From Burkholderiales bacterium 67-32 (lineage in GTDB: Bacteria > Pseudomonadota > Gammaproteobacteria > Burkholderiales > Burkholderiaceae_B): a stretch of 64,000 bases of DNA. This document shows, piece after piece, positions 26,283-34,343 of the stretch (within the stretch, counting starts at the first letter, position 1; each line of letters begins with the position of its first letter). The notes beneath the pieces are model-generated. The model was not told the DNA's origin. It saw only the letters and a list, made by a program, of their open reading frames with translations, and made no database searches. The stretch lies in NCBI GenBank assembly GCA_001898625.1, contig MKUP01000006.1, positions 236,453-300,452 of the forward strand, given 5' to 3'. The position numbers and the translations under genes were made by a program.

Positions 26283-28626
26283 CCGGGTTCCGGCCTCCCA
26301 TATCGGCAAGCGCGCGCTGCGCGCCGAGGACGTCCGTCTGCTGACGGGAGCGGGCCGCTACGTGGCCGACATCGACCTGCCCGACGCCCTGCACGTCGCC
26401 TTCGTCCGCAGCCCCTACGCCCATGCGCTGATCCGCGGCGTGGACGGCTCGGCCGCGCTGGAGGTTCCGGGCGTGGTCGCGGTCATCGACGCGCGCGAGA
26501 TGGCGACCTACGTCGAGGCCTTGCGCATGCCACTGGGCTGGCCGACCAGCGACCTGCCGCCCGACATCACGCCCTACGTGCTGTGCCCCGAGGAAGTGTG
26601 TTTTGTGGGCGAGGCGGTGGCGATGGTGCTGGCGACTTCCCGCTACATCGCGGAGGATGGCGCGGCGCTGGTGATGGTGGACTACGACCCGCTGCCGGCC
26701 GTCTCCGACGTGCACGCCGCGCTGGAGCCCGACGCGCCCAAGGTGCGGCGCGAGGCGCCCGGCAACGTGCTGCGGGAATTCCGCGTGGGCTACGGCGAGT
26801 GCGACGCGGCGTTCCAGGATGCGCCGCACGTTTTCCGCGAGACCATTTCCCAGCACCGCGGCGGCGCCCATCCGATGGAGTGCCGGGGCATGGTGGCGCA
26901 GTATGACAAGCACCAGGGCGCGCTGATGATCTGGGCTTCGACCCAGATGCCGCACGAACTGGCTTTCACCGTCGCCAAGGCGCTGGGCCTGCCCGACTCG
27001 CTGGTCCGGGTGGTGGCGCCCGACGTGGGTGGCGGCTTCGGCTGCAAGTTCGTGGTCTATCCCGAGGAACTGGCGGTGGCCGCCGTTGCCTGGCACCACA
27101 AGCGCGCGGTCAAGTGGATCGAGGACCGCATGGAACACTTCCTGGGCGCCATCCAGGAGCGCGACCAGCTCTGGGACGTCGAGGTGGCCTGCGACGACAA
27201 GGGCGTGGTCCGGGGCATACGCGGGACCATGCTGCACGACCAGGGCGCCTATACGCCCCAGGGTGTGAACTGCGCCTACAACTCCAGCACGGCGGTGACC
27301 GGCCCTTATGCCATTCCCGCCTACGAGATGCGGGTCACGGTGGTGCAGACCAACAAGATCTACGTGATCCCGGTCCGGGGCGCGGGGTATCCGCAGGGCA
27401 CCTTCGTGATGGAGCGGCTGCTGGACCGGATCGCCTTCGAGCTGGGCGAGGACCGCGCGGCGGTGCGTGCGCGCAATCTCGTATTGGCGGAGAAGATGCC
27501 CTACACCAAGCCGCTGACCGCCCGGTCGGGCCGGCCCATCGTGCTCGACAGCGGCGATTACCTGGATGCCCAGCGCCGCGTGCTGGAGCAGATCGACTAT
27601 GCCGGCTTCGACGCGAAGCGCCAGGCGGCGCGGCGCGACGGACGCTACATCGGCCTGGGTTTCGCCCACGCGGTCAAGGGGACGGGGCGCGGACCGTTCG
27701 AGTCCGGCAGCGTACGCGTGTCGTCGAACGGGCACGTCGCCGTGGCCACCGGCGCGATGGCGATGGGGCAGGGCCTGAACACCGCCATGGCCCAGATCGC
27801 CGCCGAACAACTATGCGTGCCGGTCGAGGCGGTGCAGGTGATATCCGGCGATACCGCCCACACGTCGATGGGCGTGGGCGGGTTCGCCAGCCGGCAGACC
27901 GTGACCGCCGGTTCGTCCGTGCACTATGCCGCCGTGGCCGTGGCGGCCAAGCTGCGCAAGGTCGGCGCCATCATGCTGAAGATGGACGAGTCGGCGGTCT
28001 GCCTGCGCGACGGCACGGTCTGTGCGACCGACGATCCAGGCCGCGCGGTGACCTACAGCGAAATCGCGCGCCTGCTGCGAGGCATACCCGGCTACGACCT
28101 GCCGCCCGGGGTGGGCGCGGGCCTCGAGGCCACCATCCATTGGGAGCCCACCGACATGGCCTATGCGCATGGCTTCCACGCCTGCGAGGTCGAGGTGGAC
28201 ATCGTGACCGGCGAAGTGCGCGTCCTGCGCTATGTCGCGACCCACGACAGCGGTACGCTGATCAATCCCATGACCGCCGAAGGACAGATCCACGGCGGCA
28301 TCGTGCACGGTATCGGCAATGCCTTGTTCGAGTGCATGCGCTACGACGACCAGGCCCAGCCCATCAGCACGACTTTCGCGGACTACCTGCTGACGACCGC
28401 CACCGAGGTGCCGCCCCTGGAGATTTCGTTCACCGAGTCTCCGGCTCCCAGCAATCCGCTGGGAGTGAAAGGCGTGGGCGAGGCCGGGACGATTCCCGTC
28501 ACCGCGGCCATCGCCTCGGCCATCGACGACGCGTTGGCGGATTTCAGGATCCGGGTATCACGGGTGCCCGTGGAGCCGGTCGAGCTCGTCCGGCAGATCG
28601 CCGCGCACGAGCAGGCGGCGGGCTGA
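26269..28626 (+). CDS. Molybdenum hydroxylase molybdopterin-binding (large, CoxL-like) subunit
   Basis: A 785-residue subunit carrying the Mo-cytosine-dinucleotide-type cofactor. It has the N-terminal 'RALRAEDVRLLTGAGRYVADI', the cofactor loop 'APDVGGGFGCKF', and the C-terminal 'GVGEAGTIPVTAAIASAIDDAL', whose Glu is the catalytic base. The CO dehydrogenase active-site signature AYXCSFR is absent; the corresponding region reads 'RGAGYPQGTFVMER'. It is thus a hydroxylase for an aldehyde or (N-)aromatic compound rather than CO. Cofactor maturation genes are not in the window. Substrate unknown. Confidence 0.92.
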   Translation: MNARDRVPASHIGKRALRAEDVRLLTGAGRYVADIDLPDALHVAFVRSPYAHALIRGVDGSAALEVPGVVAVIDAREMATYVEALRMPLGWPTSDLPPDITPYVLCPEEVCFVGEAVAMVLATSRYIAEDGAALVMVDYDPLPAVSDVHAALEPDAPKVRREAPGNVLREFRVGYGECDAAFQDAPHVFRETISQHRGGAHPMECRGMVAQYDKHQGALMIWASTQMPHELAFTVAKALGLPDSLVRVVAPDVGGGFGCKFVVYPEELAVAAVAWHHKRAVKWIEDRMEHFLGAIQERDQLWDVEVACDDKGVVRGIRGTMLHDQGAYTPQGVNCAYNSSTAVTGPYAIPAYEMRVTVVQTNKIYVIPVRGAGYPQGTFVMERLLDRIAFELGEDRAAVRARNLVLAEKMPYTKPLTARSGRPIVLDSGDYLDAQRRVLEQIDYAGFDAKRQAARRDGRYIGLGFAHAVKGTGRGPFESGSVRVSSNGHVAVATGAMAMGQGLNTAMAQIAAEQLCVPVEAVQVISGDTAHTSMGVGGFASRQTVTAGSSVHYAAVAVAAKLRKVGAIMLKMDESAVCLRDGTVCATDDPGRAVTYSEIARLLRGIPGYDLPPGVGAGLEATIHWEPTDMAYAHGFHACEVEVDIVTGEVRVLRYVATHDSGTLINPMTAEGQIHGGIVHGIGNALFECMRYDDQAQPISTTFADYLLTTATEVPPLEISFTESPAPSNPLGVKGVGEAGTIPVTAAIASAIDDALADFRIRVSRVPVEPVELVRQIAAHEQAAG

Positions 28627-28705
28627 CGCCTTGCCACACCGCCGGCATCCCGCCGGCAAATTCATCGATCCAAGCAGTTCTTACTTCCTGGGAAGGGGTT
28701 GAACA

Positions 28706-29701
28706 ATGTCTAGGTTGAACAAGATGCGCGTGTGCGCAGGCGTCGTTGCGGCGCTATCCATGGCTGCTTCGCAGCAGGGCCATGCCGACGTGCGGTTTCC
28801 GACCAAGGCGGTGCGCATTGTGGTCGGCTTCACGCCCGGCGGCGCGGCGGACCAGACCGCGCGCATCATGGCCGAGAAGCTGGCGGAGAAATGGAAACCC
28901 CACGCCGTGGTGGTCGAGAACGTGATCGGTGCGGGCGGCAACATCGGCGCGCTGAATGTCTACCGGTCGCCGCCGGACGGCCACACCCTGCTGCTGGTCA
29001 GCAACACGCACGCGATCAATCGCGTGCTCTACACCGAGACCGAGTTCGACATCACCAAGGACTTCGCCTTCGCGGGCATGATGACGTCCTCGGCCATCGT
29101 GATCGCCGTCAACCCCAAGGCCAAGATCAAGACCATGCCGGAGCTGCTGGCGAAGATGGAGCGGGAAAAGGGCGAGATGAACTACCTGACCTGCGGCGCG
29201 GCCACGGCCCACCATTTCGCGATGGAGCTGATCAAGGTCGAAACCCACACCAAGGCTGTTCACGTACCGCATCGCGGCTGCAGCCCGGCCGTGGTGGACG
29301 CGGTCGCGGGGCACGTCGACACGGTCGTGGCGACCATGCCCACGGTGCTGCCCTTCATCAAGAGCGGCAAGCTGGTGCCCATCGCGGTCACGTCGGCGAA
29401 GCGCTCGGAGTCGGCCAAGGATATCCCCACCGTGGCGGAATCCGGCATTCCCGCGCTGAAGAACTTCTCGGTGGAAAACTACTACGGCCTGGCCGCACCC
29501 GCGGGGACGCCCAAGGACGTCGTGGCCAAGATCGAGAGCGACGTCAGGCAGGCGCTGGAATCGCCGGAAACCCGCGCCAAGCTGTCGGGCGCAGGACTGG
29601 ATGTGTTCTTCCTGGATTCGGCACAATCGGCCGAACTGATCAAGCGAGACGTGGCGAGCTACGGCGCGGCAGCCAGGACGGCCGGTATCAAGGCGGAGTG
29701 A
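28706..29701 (+). CDS. Bug-family (TctC-like) periplasmic substrate-binding protein
   Basis: A 331-residue receptor. The signal peptide ends near 'GHA', the mature start is 'VRFPTKAVRIVVGFTPGGAAD', followed by 'VVVENVIGAGGN' and 'DGHTLLL'. The AAGGGG-containing leader precedes ATG 28706. It is 79 bp after the large hydroxylase subunit and ends just before a strong terminator, so it closes the operon. It probably binds the compound degraded by the hydroxylase pathway. Confidence 0.9.
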   Translation: MSRLNKMRVCAGVVAALSMAASQQGHADVRFPTKAVRIVVGFTPGGAADQTARIMAEKLAEKWKPHAVVVENVIGAGGNIGALNVYRSPPDGHTLLLVSNTHAINRVLYTETEFDITKDFAFAGMMTSSAIVIAVNPKAKIKTMPELLAKMEREKGEMNYLTCGAATAHHFAMELIKVETHTKAVHVPHRGCSPAVVDAVAGHVDTVVATMPTVLPFIKSGKLVPIAVTSAKRSESAKDIPTVAESGIPALKNFSVENYYGLAAPAGTPKDVVAKIESDVRQALESPETRAKLSGAGLDVFFLDSAQSAELIKRDVASYGAAARTAGIKAE

Positions 29702-29711
29702 TCCGCGGCGT

Positions 29712-29745
29712 GCCGGGGCGGGCAGTCCACGCCCCGGCGTTTTTC
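29712..29745 (+). terminator. Rho-independent terminator of the hydroxylase operon
   Basis: A perfect 9-bp stem GCCGGGGCG/CGCCCCGGC (29712-29720 and 29730-29738) followed by GTTTTTCC. It lies 10 bp after the Bug stop and before the convergent CoxG-like gene. Confidence 0.88.
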
Positions 29746-29752
29746 CTTTTGC

Positions 29753-30280
29753 CTACGACGGCGCTCCCTCTTTCCTGAACAGCCGCTTCCAGCGAGGGAC
29801 GGCATTCCCGCTGGGTTCGACCGTTGCTGCCTCGCCGGCACCTTGTCGCATGAGCGCGTTGAACTTGCCGAAGAAATCGTCCGACAGCTTGCGCGCCGCG
29901 GCCTCGATCAACCGCGCGCCGACCTGCGCCAGCTTGCCGCCGATCGAGGCATCGACGGTGTAGTTCAGCCGCGTGGCATCGGCTTCGGGTTCGAGCCGGA
30001 CGGCGGCCGTACCCTTGCCGAATCCGGCGGCGCCGCCCTGGCCCTCGAACTCCAGGCTGTAGGAGGTCGGGGCCTGGATGTCCAGCAGCCGCAGCTTGCC
30101 CTTGAATTTCGCGCTGACGGGACCGATGCGCACGCTCATCTCGACCCGATAGGCATGCTCGCCGTCTTCGGTGATGGCATCGCAGCCAGGAATGCATTGC
30201 CGCAGCACTTCCGGATCATTCAGCGCTTCCCACGTCGTCTGCTGGTCCGCCGGTACCAGCTGTTCGCCAACCAATTGCAT
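29753..30280 (-). CDS. CoxG-like SRPBCC family protein (carbon monoxide dehydrogenase subunit G family)
   Basis: A 175-residue SRPBCC-fold protein. The CoxG hallmark 'EALNDPEVLRQCIPGC' is near residues 20-35, followed by beta-strand blocks 'VSAKFKGKLRLLDIQAP' and 'LNYTVDASIGGKLAQVGARLIE'. CoxG proteins help anchor or mature molybdenum hydroxylases at the membrane. AAGGAG precedes ATG 30280. It follows cupin copy 1 by 24 bp and converges on the hydroxylase operon, so the accessory protein and its enzyme are encoded on opposite strands but appear to share the same operator motif. Confidence 0.88.
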   Translation of the reverse strand: MQLVGEQLVPADQQTTWEALNDPEVLRQCIPGCDAITEDGEHAYRVEMSVRIGPVSAKFKGKLRLLDIQAPTSYSLEFEGQGGAAGFGKGTAAVRLEPEADATRLNYTVDASIGGKLAQVGARLIEAAARKLSDDFFGKFNALMRQGAGEAATVEPSGNAVPRWKRLFRKEGAPS

Positions 30281-30297
30281 CGCTTGTTCTCCTTGGA

Positions 30298-30892
30298 GGC
30301 GTGTCTAGTTGCGGTGGCTGGACGTGAGGTGTCCGTCGCGTTTCTGGAAGAGGTCGTCGCTGGCGTAGCCCATGAGTTCGGGCTGTGCGCGGCCGAGCAT
30401 GACCTGGAAGTAGACGGGTTCGAGGCTGCGGTTCTCGTAGCCGTGGATGACGCCGGGCGGGCAGGCGGCGCATTCCCAGGGGGCGAGGCGGCGCCAGGCC
30501 TTGTTGCCGGCCTCGTCCTCGAAGAAGACGTCCAGGAAGCCCTGCAGGACGAAGAAGACTTCCTCGACCTCGTGGGTGTGGGCGGCGTTTCCCTGTCCGG
30601 GCTCGACGTACATGATGCTCAGGGTGAATCCGCGGGCGGGGATGGCGGAGGTATCGCCGTGCTTGCCGGAGCCGCCGGCGCCGATGAAGCGGTGCTGGGC
30701 GCGCTTGAAACCTTCGATCCTGGCGTCCTCGAAGGCGGCCCAGTCGGGGGTCTTGTCGCGGAAGCGGCCGACGTAGCGGGCGGCGATGTCTTCGAGCGAA
30801 GCGTGCTCGAGTTCGGGTGGTCGGGGGTGGCGTGCGGTGGCCATCGTGGGTTCCTCGGGGGTGGATGGAGGGCGATGGCGTGCGACGGCCAT
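30298..30892. repeat. Direct repeat, copy 1 (cupin gene and leader)
   Basis: A 595-bp segment almost identical to 34344-34938 (offset 4046). I count three differences, all silent in the cupin frame or its upstream in-frame extension. Similarity continues, less perfectly, through the predicted promoter and operator to about 30935. The copies are in direct orientation about 3.5 kb apart. Confidence 0.92.
30305..30844 (-). CDS. Cupin domain-containing protein, copy 1
   Basis: A 179-residue single-domain cupin. Metal motif 1 is 'GNAAHTHEVEEVFFVLQG' (two His and a Glu) and motif 2 is 'PPGVIHGYEN', so a mononuclear metal site is likely. It could be a small dioxygenase, isomerase or decarboxylase; no specific family is recognised. 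ATG 30844 is chosen for GAGGA at about 7 bp; an in-frame ATG at 30892 would add 16 residues but has no ribosome-binding site. The protein is identical to that at 34351-34890. It precedes the CoxG-like gene by 24 bp on the same strand. Confidence 0.85.
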   Translation of the reverse strand: MATARHPRPPELEHASLEDIAARYVGRFRDKTPDWAAFEDARIEGFKRAQHRFIGAGGSGKHGDTSAIPARGFTLSIMYVEPGQGNAAHTHEVEEVFFVLQGFLDVFFEDEAGNKAWRRLAPWECAACPPGVIHGYENRSLEPVYFQVMLGRAQPELMGYASDDLFQKRDGHLTSSHRN

Positions 30893-30903
30893 CGTACGAC
30901 CAC

Positions 30904-30932
30904 ACGATAGGGTAAATTGACTAAATGGTCAA
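30904..30932 (-). promoter_or_regulatory. Predicted promoter of cupin copy 1 overlapping operator site C
   Basis: On the minus strand TTGACC (30932-30927) is followed by a 17-bp spacer and TATCGT (30909-30904). The operator dyad TTGACTAAATGGTCAA (30917-30932, one arm mismatch) overlaps the -35 element. A bound repressor would block RNA polymerase. The same architecture occurs before cupin copy 2. Confidence 0.6.
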
Positions 30933-30969
30933 TGTTAAGCGCCGGAAATCCGATCCGGCGCAATGGCCA

Positions 30970-31656
30970 TCAATCCTTCTTCAGGTACCGGATCACCATG
31001 TCCGCCGCGTGCTCCAGGCGCTGTCGAACCCGCTGCGGCGTCATTAGTTTCTGGCGGAAGATGGCCTCGAAGGTGTGCTGGTTGTTGACGTAGTGAGCGG
31101 TCAGCGAGGTGACGGAGATGTAGAGATCGATGGGGTCGATGTCGTCGCGGAAGACGCCCGCCTCGCGGCCGCGGGCCAGCAGTTGTTCGATCGTGTCCAG
31201 CAGCGGGTTGTACAGGTCCGAGATGGCCGCGTCGCTGGCGACGTGCCGGCCGCCGGCCAGGTTCTCGCTCATCAGCAGGCGCTGGAACTCGGGAAACTGG
31301 ACCCAGATCTTGCCCGTGGAGATGACCAGCCGGCGCATCGCTGCTTCGGGGTCCACGGTGCGCAGCTGGATGTCCTGCTGCCGCGCCCGGATGTTCTCGT
31401 AGGTATGGGTCAGCACCGCGACGAACAGGCCATCCTTGTTGCCGAAGTGGTGGTAGAGCAGGTTCTTGTTTACGCCCGCCCGCAGCGCGATCTCGTCCAC
31501 GCGCGCGCCTTCGAAGCCTTTCTGCGAGAACTCCTGGATGGAGGCCTCGATGATGGACAGGCGGGTGCGGGCGGCGCTTTCCCGCGGGCCGCTGGCCCGG
31601 CGCCGGGGTGTTGCGGGAACGGTGGTGTCTGCTTTTTTTGGAGTCATGGCGGACAT
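30970..31656 (-). CDS. TetR family transcriptional regulator
   Basis: A TetR-type protein of 228 residues from ATG 31656. In-frame starts at 31647 (ATG) and 31737 (GTG) are possible and none has a clear ribosome-binding site. The N-terminal DNA-binding domain includes 'ARTRLSIIEASIQEFSQKGF' and the helix-turn-helix 'ARVDEIALRAGVNKNLLYHHFGNKDGLF'. The ligand-binding domain is CECR/YcdC-like in style. The perfect palindrome TTGACTA-AA-TAGTCAA lies between it and the divergent aldehyde dehydrogenase; related palindromes precede the two cupins and the hydroxylase operon. It is the best candidate for the common repressor and is probably autoregulated. Confidence 0.88.
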   Translation of the reverse strand: MSAMTPKKADTTVPATPRRRASGPRESAARTRLSIIEASIQEFSQKGFEGARVDEIALRAGVNKNLLYHHFGNKDGLFVAVLTHTYENIRARQQDIQLRTVDPEAAMRRLVISTGKIWVQFPEFQRLLMSENLAGGRHVASDAAISDLYNPLLDTIEQLLARGREAGVFRDDIDPIDLYISVTSLTAHYVNNQHTFEAIFRQKLMTPQRVRQRLEHAADMVIRYLKKD

Positions 31657-31763
31657 GAGGGCCTGGATGCTAGGGGGCCGTGCAAGTGTACATGCAGCGG
31701 GATTCGCGCCTCGTGCGCGGGCCGGCCGGGTGGCCACGGGATTTTCGTTTTATCGTCTTTAAA

Positions 31764-31779
31764 TTGACTAAATAGTCAA
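31764..31779. promoter_or_regulatory. TetR-type operator, site D (perfect palindrome)
   Basis: TTGACTAAATAGTCAA: perfect 7-bp arms with a 2-bp centre. It lies between the divergent TetR and aldehyde dehydrogenase genes, only 12 bp before the aldehyde dehydrogenase ATG. It is identical to site E before cupin copy 2. Confidence 0.75.
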
Positions 31780-31791
31780 ACAAAACATAGA

Positions 31792-33261
31792 ATGAAGTCC
31801 GATCCCCTCTTTCCTGATCTTGCGAGCGAGCCCGCCTTGGATATCCTGCACAGCTTTATCGATGGCCAGTCCGTACCCGGCACCGGGACGACGATCACGC
31901 TGGAGTCGCCCCAGCATGCCGACCGCCGCATCCACCTGGCCGAGGCCTCCGACGAGCTGTGCGCGCAGGCGGTCTCCTCCGCCCTGGCCGCGTTCCGCCG
32001 CCACGCGGCGGCACCGGTGGTGGAGCGGGCGGCCTTGCTGAACAAGGCGGCGGATCTGCTGGAGGCGCGGGTGGGCGCCGTGGCGGAGCTGCTGGTGAGC
32101 GACGTCGGCAAGCCCGTCCGGGTGGCGCGCGTCGAGGTCGTCCGCGGCGTCCAGTTCCTTCGGGCCTGCGCGGTGCAGCTCCAGACGTTGACCGGCGAGA
32201 TGCTGCCGCTGGATGCCGTCGCGGCGGGTGTGGGGCGGCATGGCCTGGTACGCCGCGTGCCATACGGCGTCGTGGCCGCGATTACCCCGTTCAATGCGCC
32301 GGTCAACCTGCTGGTGCAGAAAGTGGCGCCGGCCCTGGCGGCGGGCAACGCCGTCGTGGTCAAGCCGCATCCGGCCGGAACGCGCGCGGCGCTGGCCGTC
32401 GCCGCGCTGTTCGTGGAGGCGGGGCTGGCGCCGGGGTTGTTCAACGTGGTTTGCGGCGACCGGTCCCCGGCACAGGCCCTGGTGCGGGATGCGAGGGTCC
32501 GGGTCGTGACGTTCACGGGCGGCACGGCGGCCGGCGATGCGCTGGCGCGCATGGCCGGTGCGAAGAAGTTCGTGGCGGAACTGGGTTCGAATGCCGCCAA
32601 TGTGGTGCTGGCCGACGCGGACCTGGCCGATGCCGCCCGCCGCATCGCTGCCGCCGCCTTCGAAGCGAGCGGCCAGCAGTGCGTGTCGGCGCAGCGCGTG
32701 ATCGTGGAGGCTTCGGCCTACGATGCCTTCCTGCCGCTGTTCGTGGAAGCGGCCCGAGCCTTGCGCGTGGGCAGCGCGGACGACGAGGCCACCGACGTCG
32801 GTCCCATGGTTTCGCGTGCGGCCGCCGACCGCGTTATGGGCATGGCGCGCCGGTCGGTGGAGCGGGGTGCCCGATATGCCCTGGAGCCGAAGCAGGACGG
32901 CTGCCGGGTCAGCCCCGGCATCCTGGTCGATGCGCCCGCCGATAGTCCCATCTGGGCGGACGAGGCCTTCGGCCCGCTGGCCGTCGTGCAGCGCGCCGCC
33001 GATGCGCAGGAGGCGCTGCAACTGGCGAACGATTCGCCGTTCGGCCTGCAGGGCGCGGTGTTCACCCGCAGCCTGGGCAATGCCTTCCTGTTTGCCGACG
33101 GCTTCGAGGTGGGATCCCTGTGGATCAACGAGGCCAGCCGCTTCCGGCTCGACATGTATCCCTTCGGCGGCGCCAAGGAGTCGGGCTTCGGCCGCGAAGG
33201 CGTGCGCTACGCGATAGACGAACTGTCGCAGTTGCGCTTCATCGGCATCCGGCCGCTGTAG
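31792..33261 (+). CDS. Aldehyde dehydrogenase family protein
   Basis: A 489-residue NAD(P)-dependent aldehyde dehydrogenase. It has 'AITPFNAPVNLLVQKVAPALAAGNAVV', 'VTFTGGTAAGDAL', the general base in 'AELGSNAANVVLA' and catalytic Cys297 in 'GQQCVSAQRV'. The Cys context and 'GSN' in place of 'GGK' resemble lactaldehyde/glyceraldehyde-type members more than benzaldehyde dehydrogenases. It is divergent from TetR. The ATG has no visible ribosome-binding site and lies 12 bp from the operator, so the transcript may be nearly leaderless. Probably oxidises an aldehyde intermediate of the hydroxylase pathway. Confidence 0.88.
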   Translation: MKSDPLFPDLASEPALDILHSFIDGQSVPGTGTTITLESPQHADRRIHLAEASDELCAQAVSSALAAFRRHAAAPVVERAALLNKAADLLEARVGAVAELLVSDVGKPVRVARVEVVRGVQFLRACAVQLQTLTGEMLPLDAVAAGVGRHGLVRRVPYGVVAAITPFNAPVNLLVQKVAPALAAGNAVVVKPHPAGTRAALAVAALFVEAGLAPGLFNVVCGDRSPAQALVRDARVRVVTFTGGTAAGDALARMAGAKKFVAELGSNAANVVLADADLADAARRIAAAAFEASGQQCVSAQRVIVEASAYDAFLPLFVEAARALRVGSADDEATDVGPMVSRAAADRVMGMARRSVERGARYALEPKQDGCRVSPGILVDAPADSPIWADEAFGPLAVVQRAADAQEALQLANDSPFGLQGAVFTRSLGNAFLFADGFEVGSLWINEASRFRLDMYPFGGAKESGFGREGVRYAIDELSQLRFIGIRPL

Positions 33262-33266
33262 CGCGG

Positions 33267-33298
33267 GCCCCCCTTCGCGGCGTCGGCCGGAGGGGGGC
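33267..33298. terminator. Stem-loop between convergent genes (probable bidirectional terminator)
   Basis: An 8-bp stem GCCCCCCT/AGGGGGGC (33267-33274 and 33291-33298) sits between the convergent aldehyde dehydrogenase and Bug genes. The flanking T-tract is weak. Confidence 0.5.
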
Positions 33299-33316
33299 TT
33301 CCCGGTTCTTCCCAGG

Positions 33317-34282
33317 CTAGTTGATGGTCGCGCCGGACTGTTTGACGACCACGCGCCACTTCTCGATCTCGGCCTTCAGGAACGCCTGGAACGTTTCCGG
33401 ACTGCCGCCCATGATGTCGAATCCCTGGCCGATCAATTGCTGCTGCACGTTCGGCCGCGCCAGCACCTTGGCCGATTCGGCGTTGACGGTGTCGACCACG
33501 GCGCGCGGCGTGCCGGCGGGCGCGACCAGTCCGAACCAGGCCACGGCCTCGAAGCCGGGCAGGCCGCTTTCGTTCAGCGTGGGAACGTCGGGCAGCCAGG
33601 ACAGGCGGTTGCGGGTCGTGACCGCAAGCAGGTTGACGTTGCCGTTCTTGGCCAGCGCGAGCGCGTTGGGAATGTTGGGGAACATCAGGGTGGTCTCGTT
33701 GCGCATGACCGCCGTCAACGCTTCCGACGAACCCTTGTAGGGCACGTGCATCAACTGTACGCCGGTCATGGACTTGAAGAGTTCGCCCGCCAGATGCTGC
33801 GAAGTCCCGTTGCCGCCGGAGCTGAAGCTGAGTTCGCCGGGCTTGGCGCGGGCGGCCTTGACCAGGTCGGCGACGGACTTGATGCCGGAGGCGGGAGAAA
33901 CCACGAGGGCGTTCGGGTTCGAGGCCAGCACGATGATGGGTGCGAAGTCCTTGACCGGGTCGTACGGCATCTTTTTGTAGAGGGACGGATTGATGGCGTG
34001 CGAGCTGACCGAGGCCAGCAGCAGCGTGTAGCCGTCGGGCGGCGACTTGGCGACGTGCTCGCCGGCGATGTTGCCGCCGGCGCCGGGACGGTTCTCGACG
34101 ACGAACGCGACCTTCAGCGCCTTGCCCAGTTGCTCGGCCATGACGCGCGCCAGCATGTCCGAGGTGGCGCCGGGCGGGGCGGTGACGACGATCCGCACGG
34201 GCTTGGCGGGATAGGTGTCGGCGGCGGCCGGGGCTGTCAGTGCGACGGTCGCGCAGACGAATGCCAGTTTCATTCGATTCAC
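33317..34282 (-). CDS. Bug-family (TctC-like) periplasmic substrate-binding protein
   Basis: A 321-residue receptor. The signal peptide ends around 'APAAA', followed by 'DTYPAKPVRIVVTAPPGATSD'. The usual PGG loop is PGA here, a small departure in the ligand-binding loop. '[11 protein letters not shown]' and 'DGYTLLLASVS' follow. It lies 68 bp after cupin copy 2 on the same strand and may be co-transcribed with it under operator E. It would then be the second Bug receptor of the TetR-linked block. Confidence 0.88.
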   Translation of the reverse strand: MNRMKLAFVCATVALTAPAAADTYPAKPVRIVVTAPPGATSDMLARVMAEQLGKALKVAFVVENRPGAGGNIAGEHVAKSPPDGYTLLLASVSSHAINPSLYKKMPYDPVKDFAPIIVLASNPNALVVSPASGIKSVADLVKAARAKPGELSFSSGGNGTSQHLAGELFKSMTGVQLMHVPYKGSSEALTAVMRNETTLMFPNIPNALALAKNGNVNLLAVTTRNRLSWLPDVPTLNESGLPGFEAVAWFGLVAPAGTPRAVVDTVNAESAKVLARPNVQQQLIGQGFDIMGGSPETFQAFLKAEIEKWRVVVKQSGATIN

Positions 34283-34343
34283 AGCGTGTACTCCTGCAAA
34301 TGGGGCGCCGCGCGGGCATCGTTACGCCCGGGAATGGGCGCGG

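Noticed and set aside
31657-31737. N-terminal extension of the TetR protein from GTG 31737
   Set aside because: Adds a low-complexity Ala/Arg-rich stretch not typical of TetR proteins, and no ribosome-binding site is visible.
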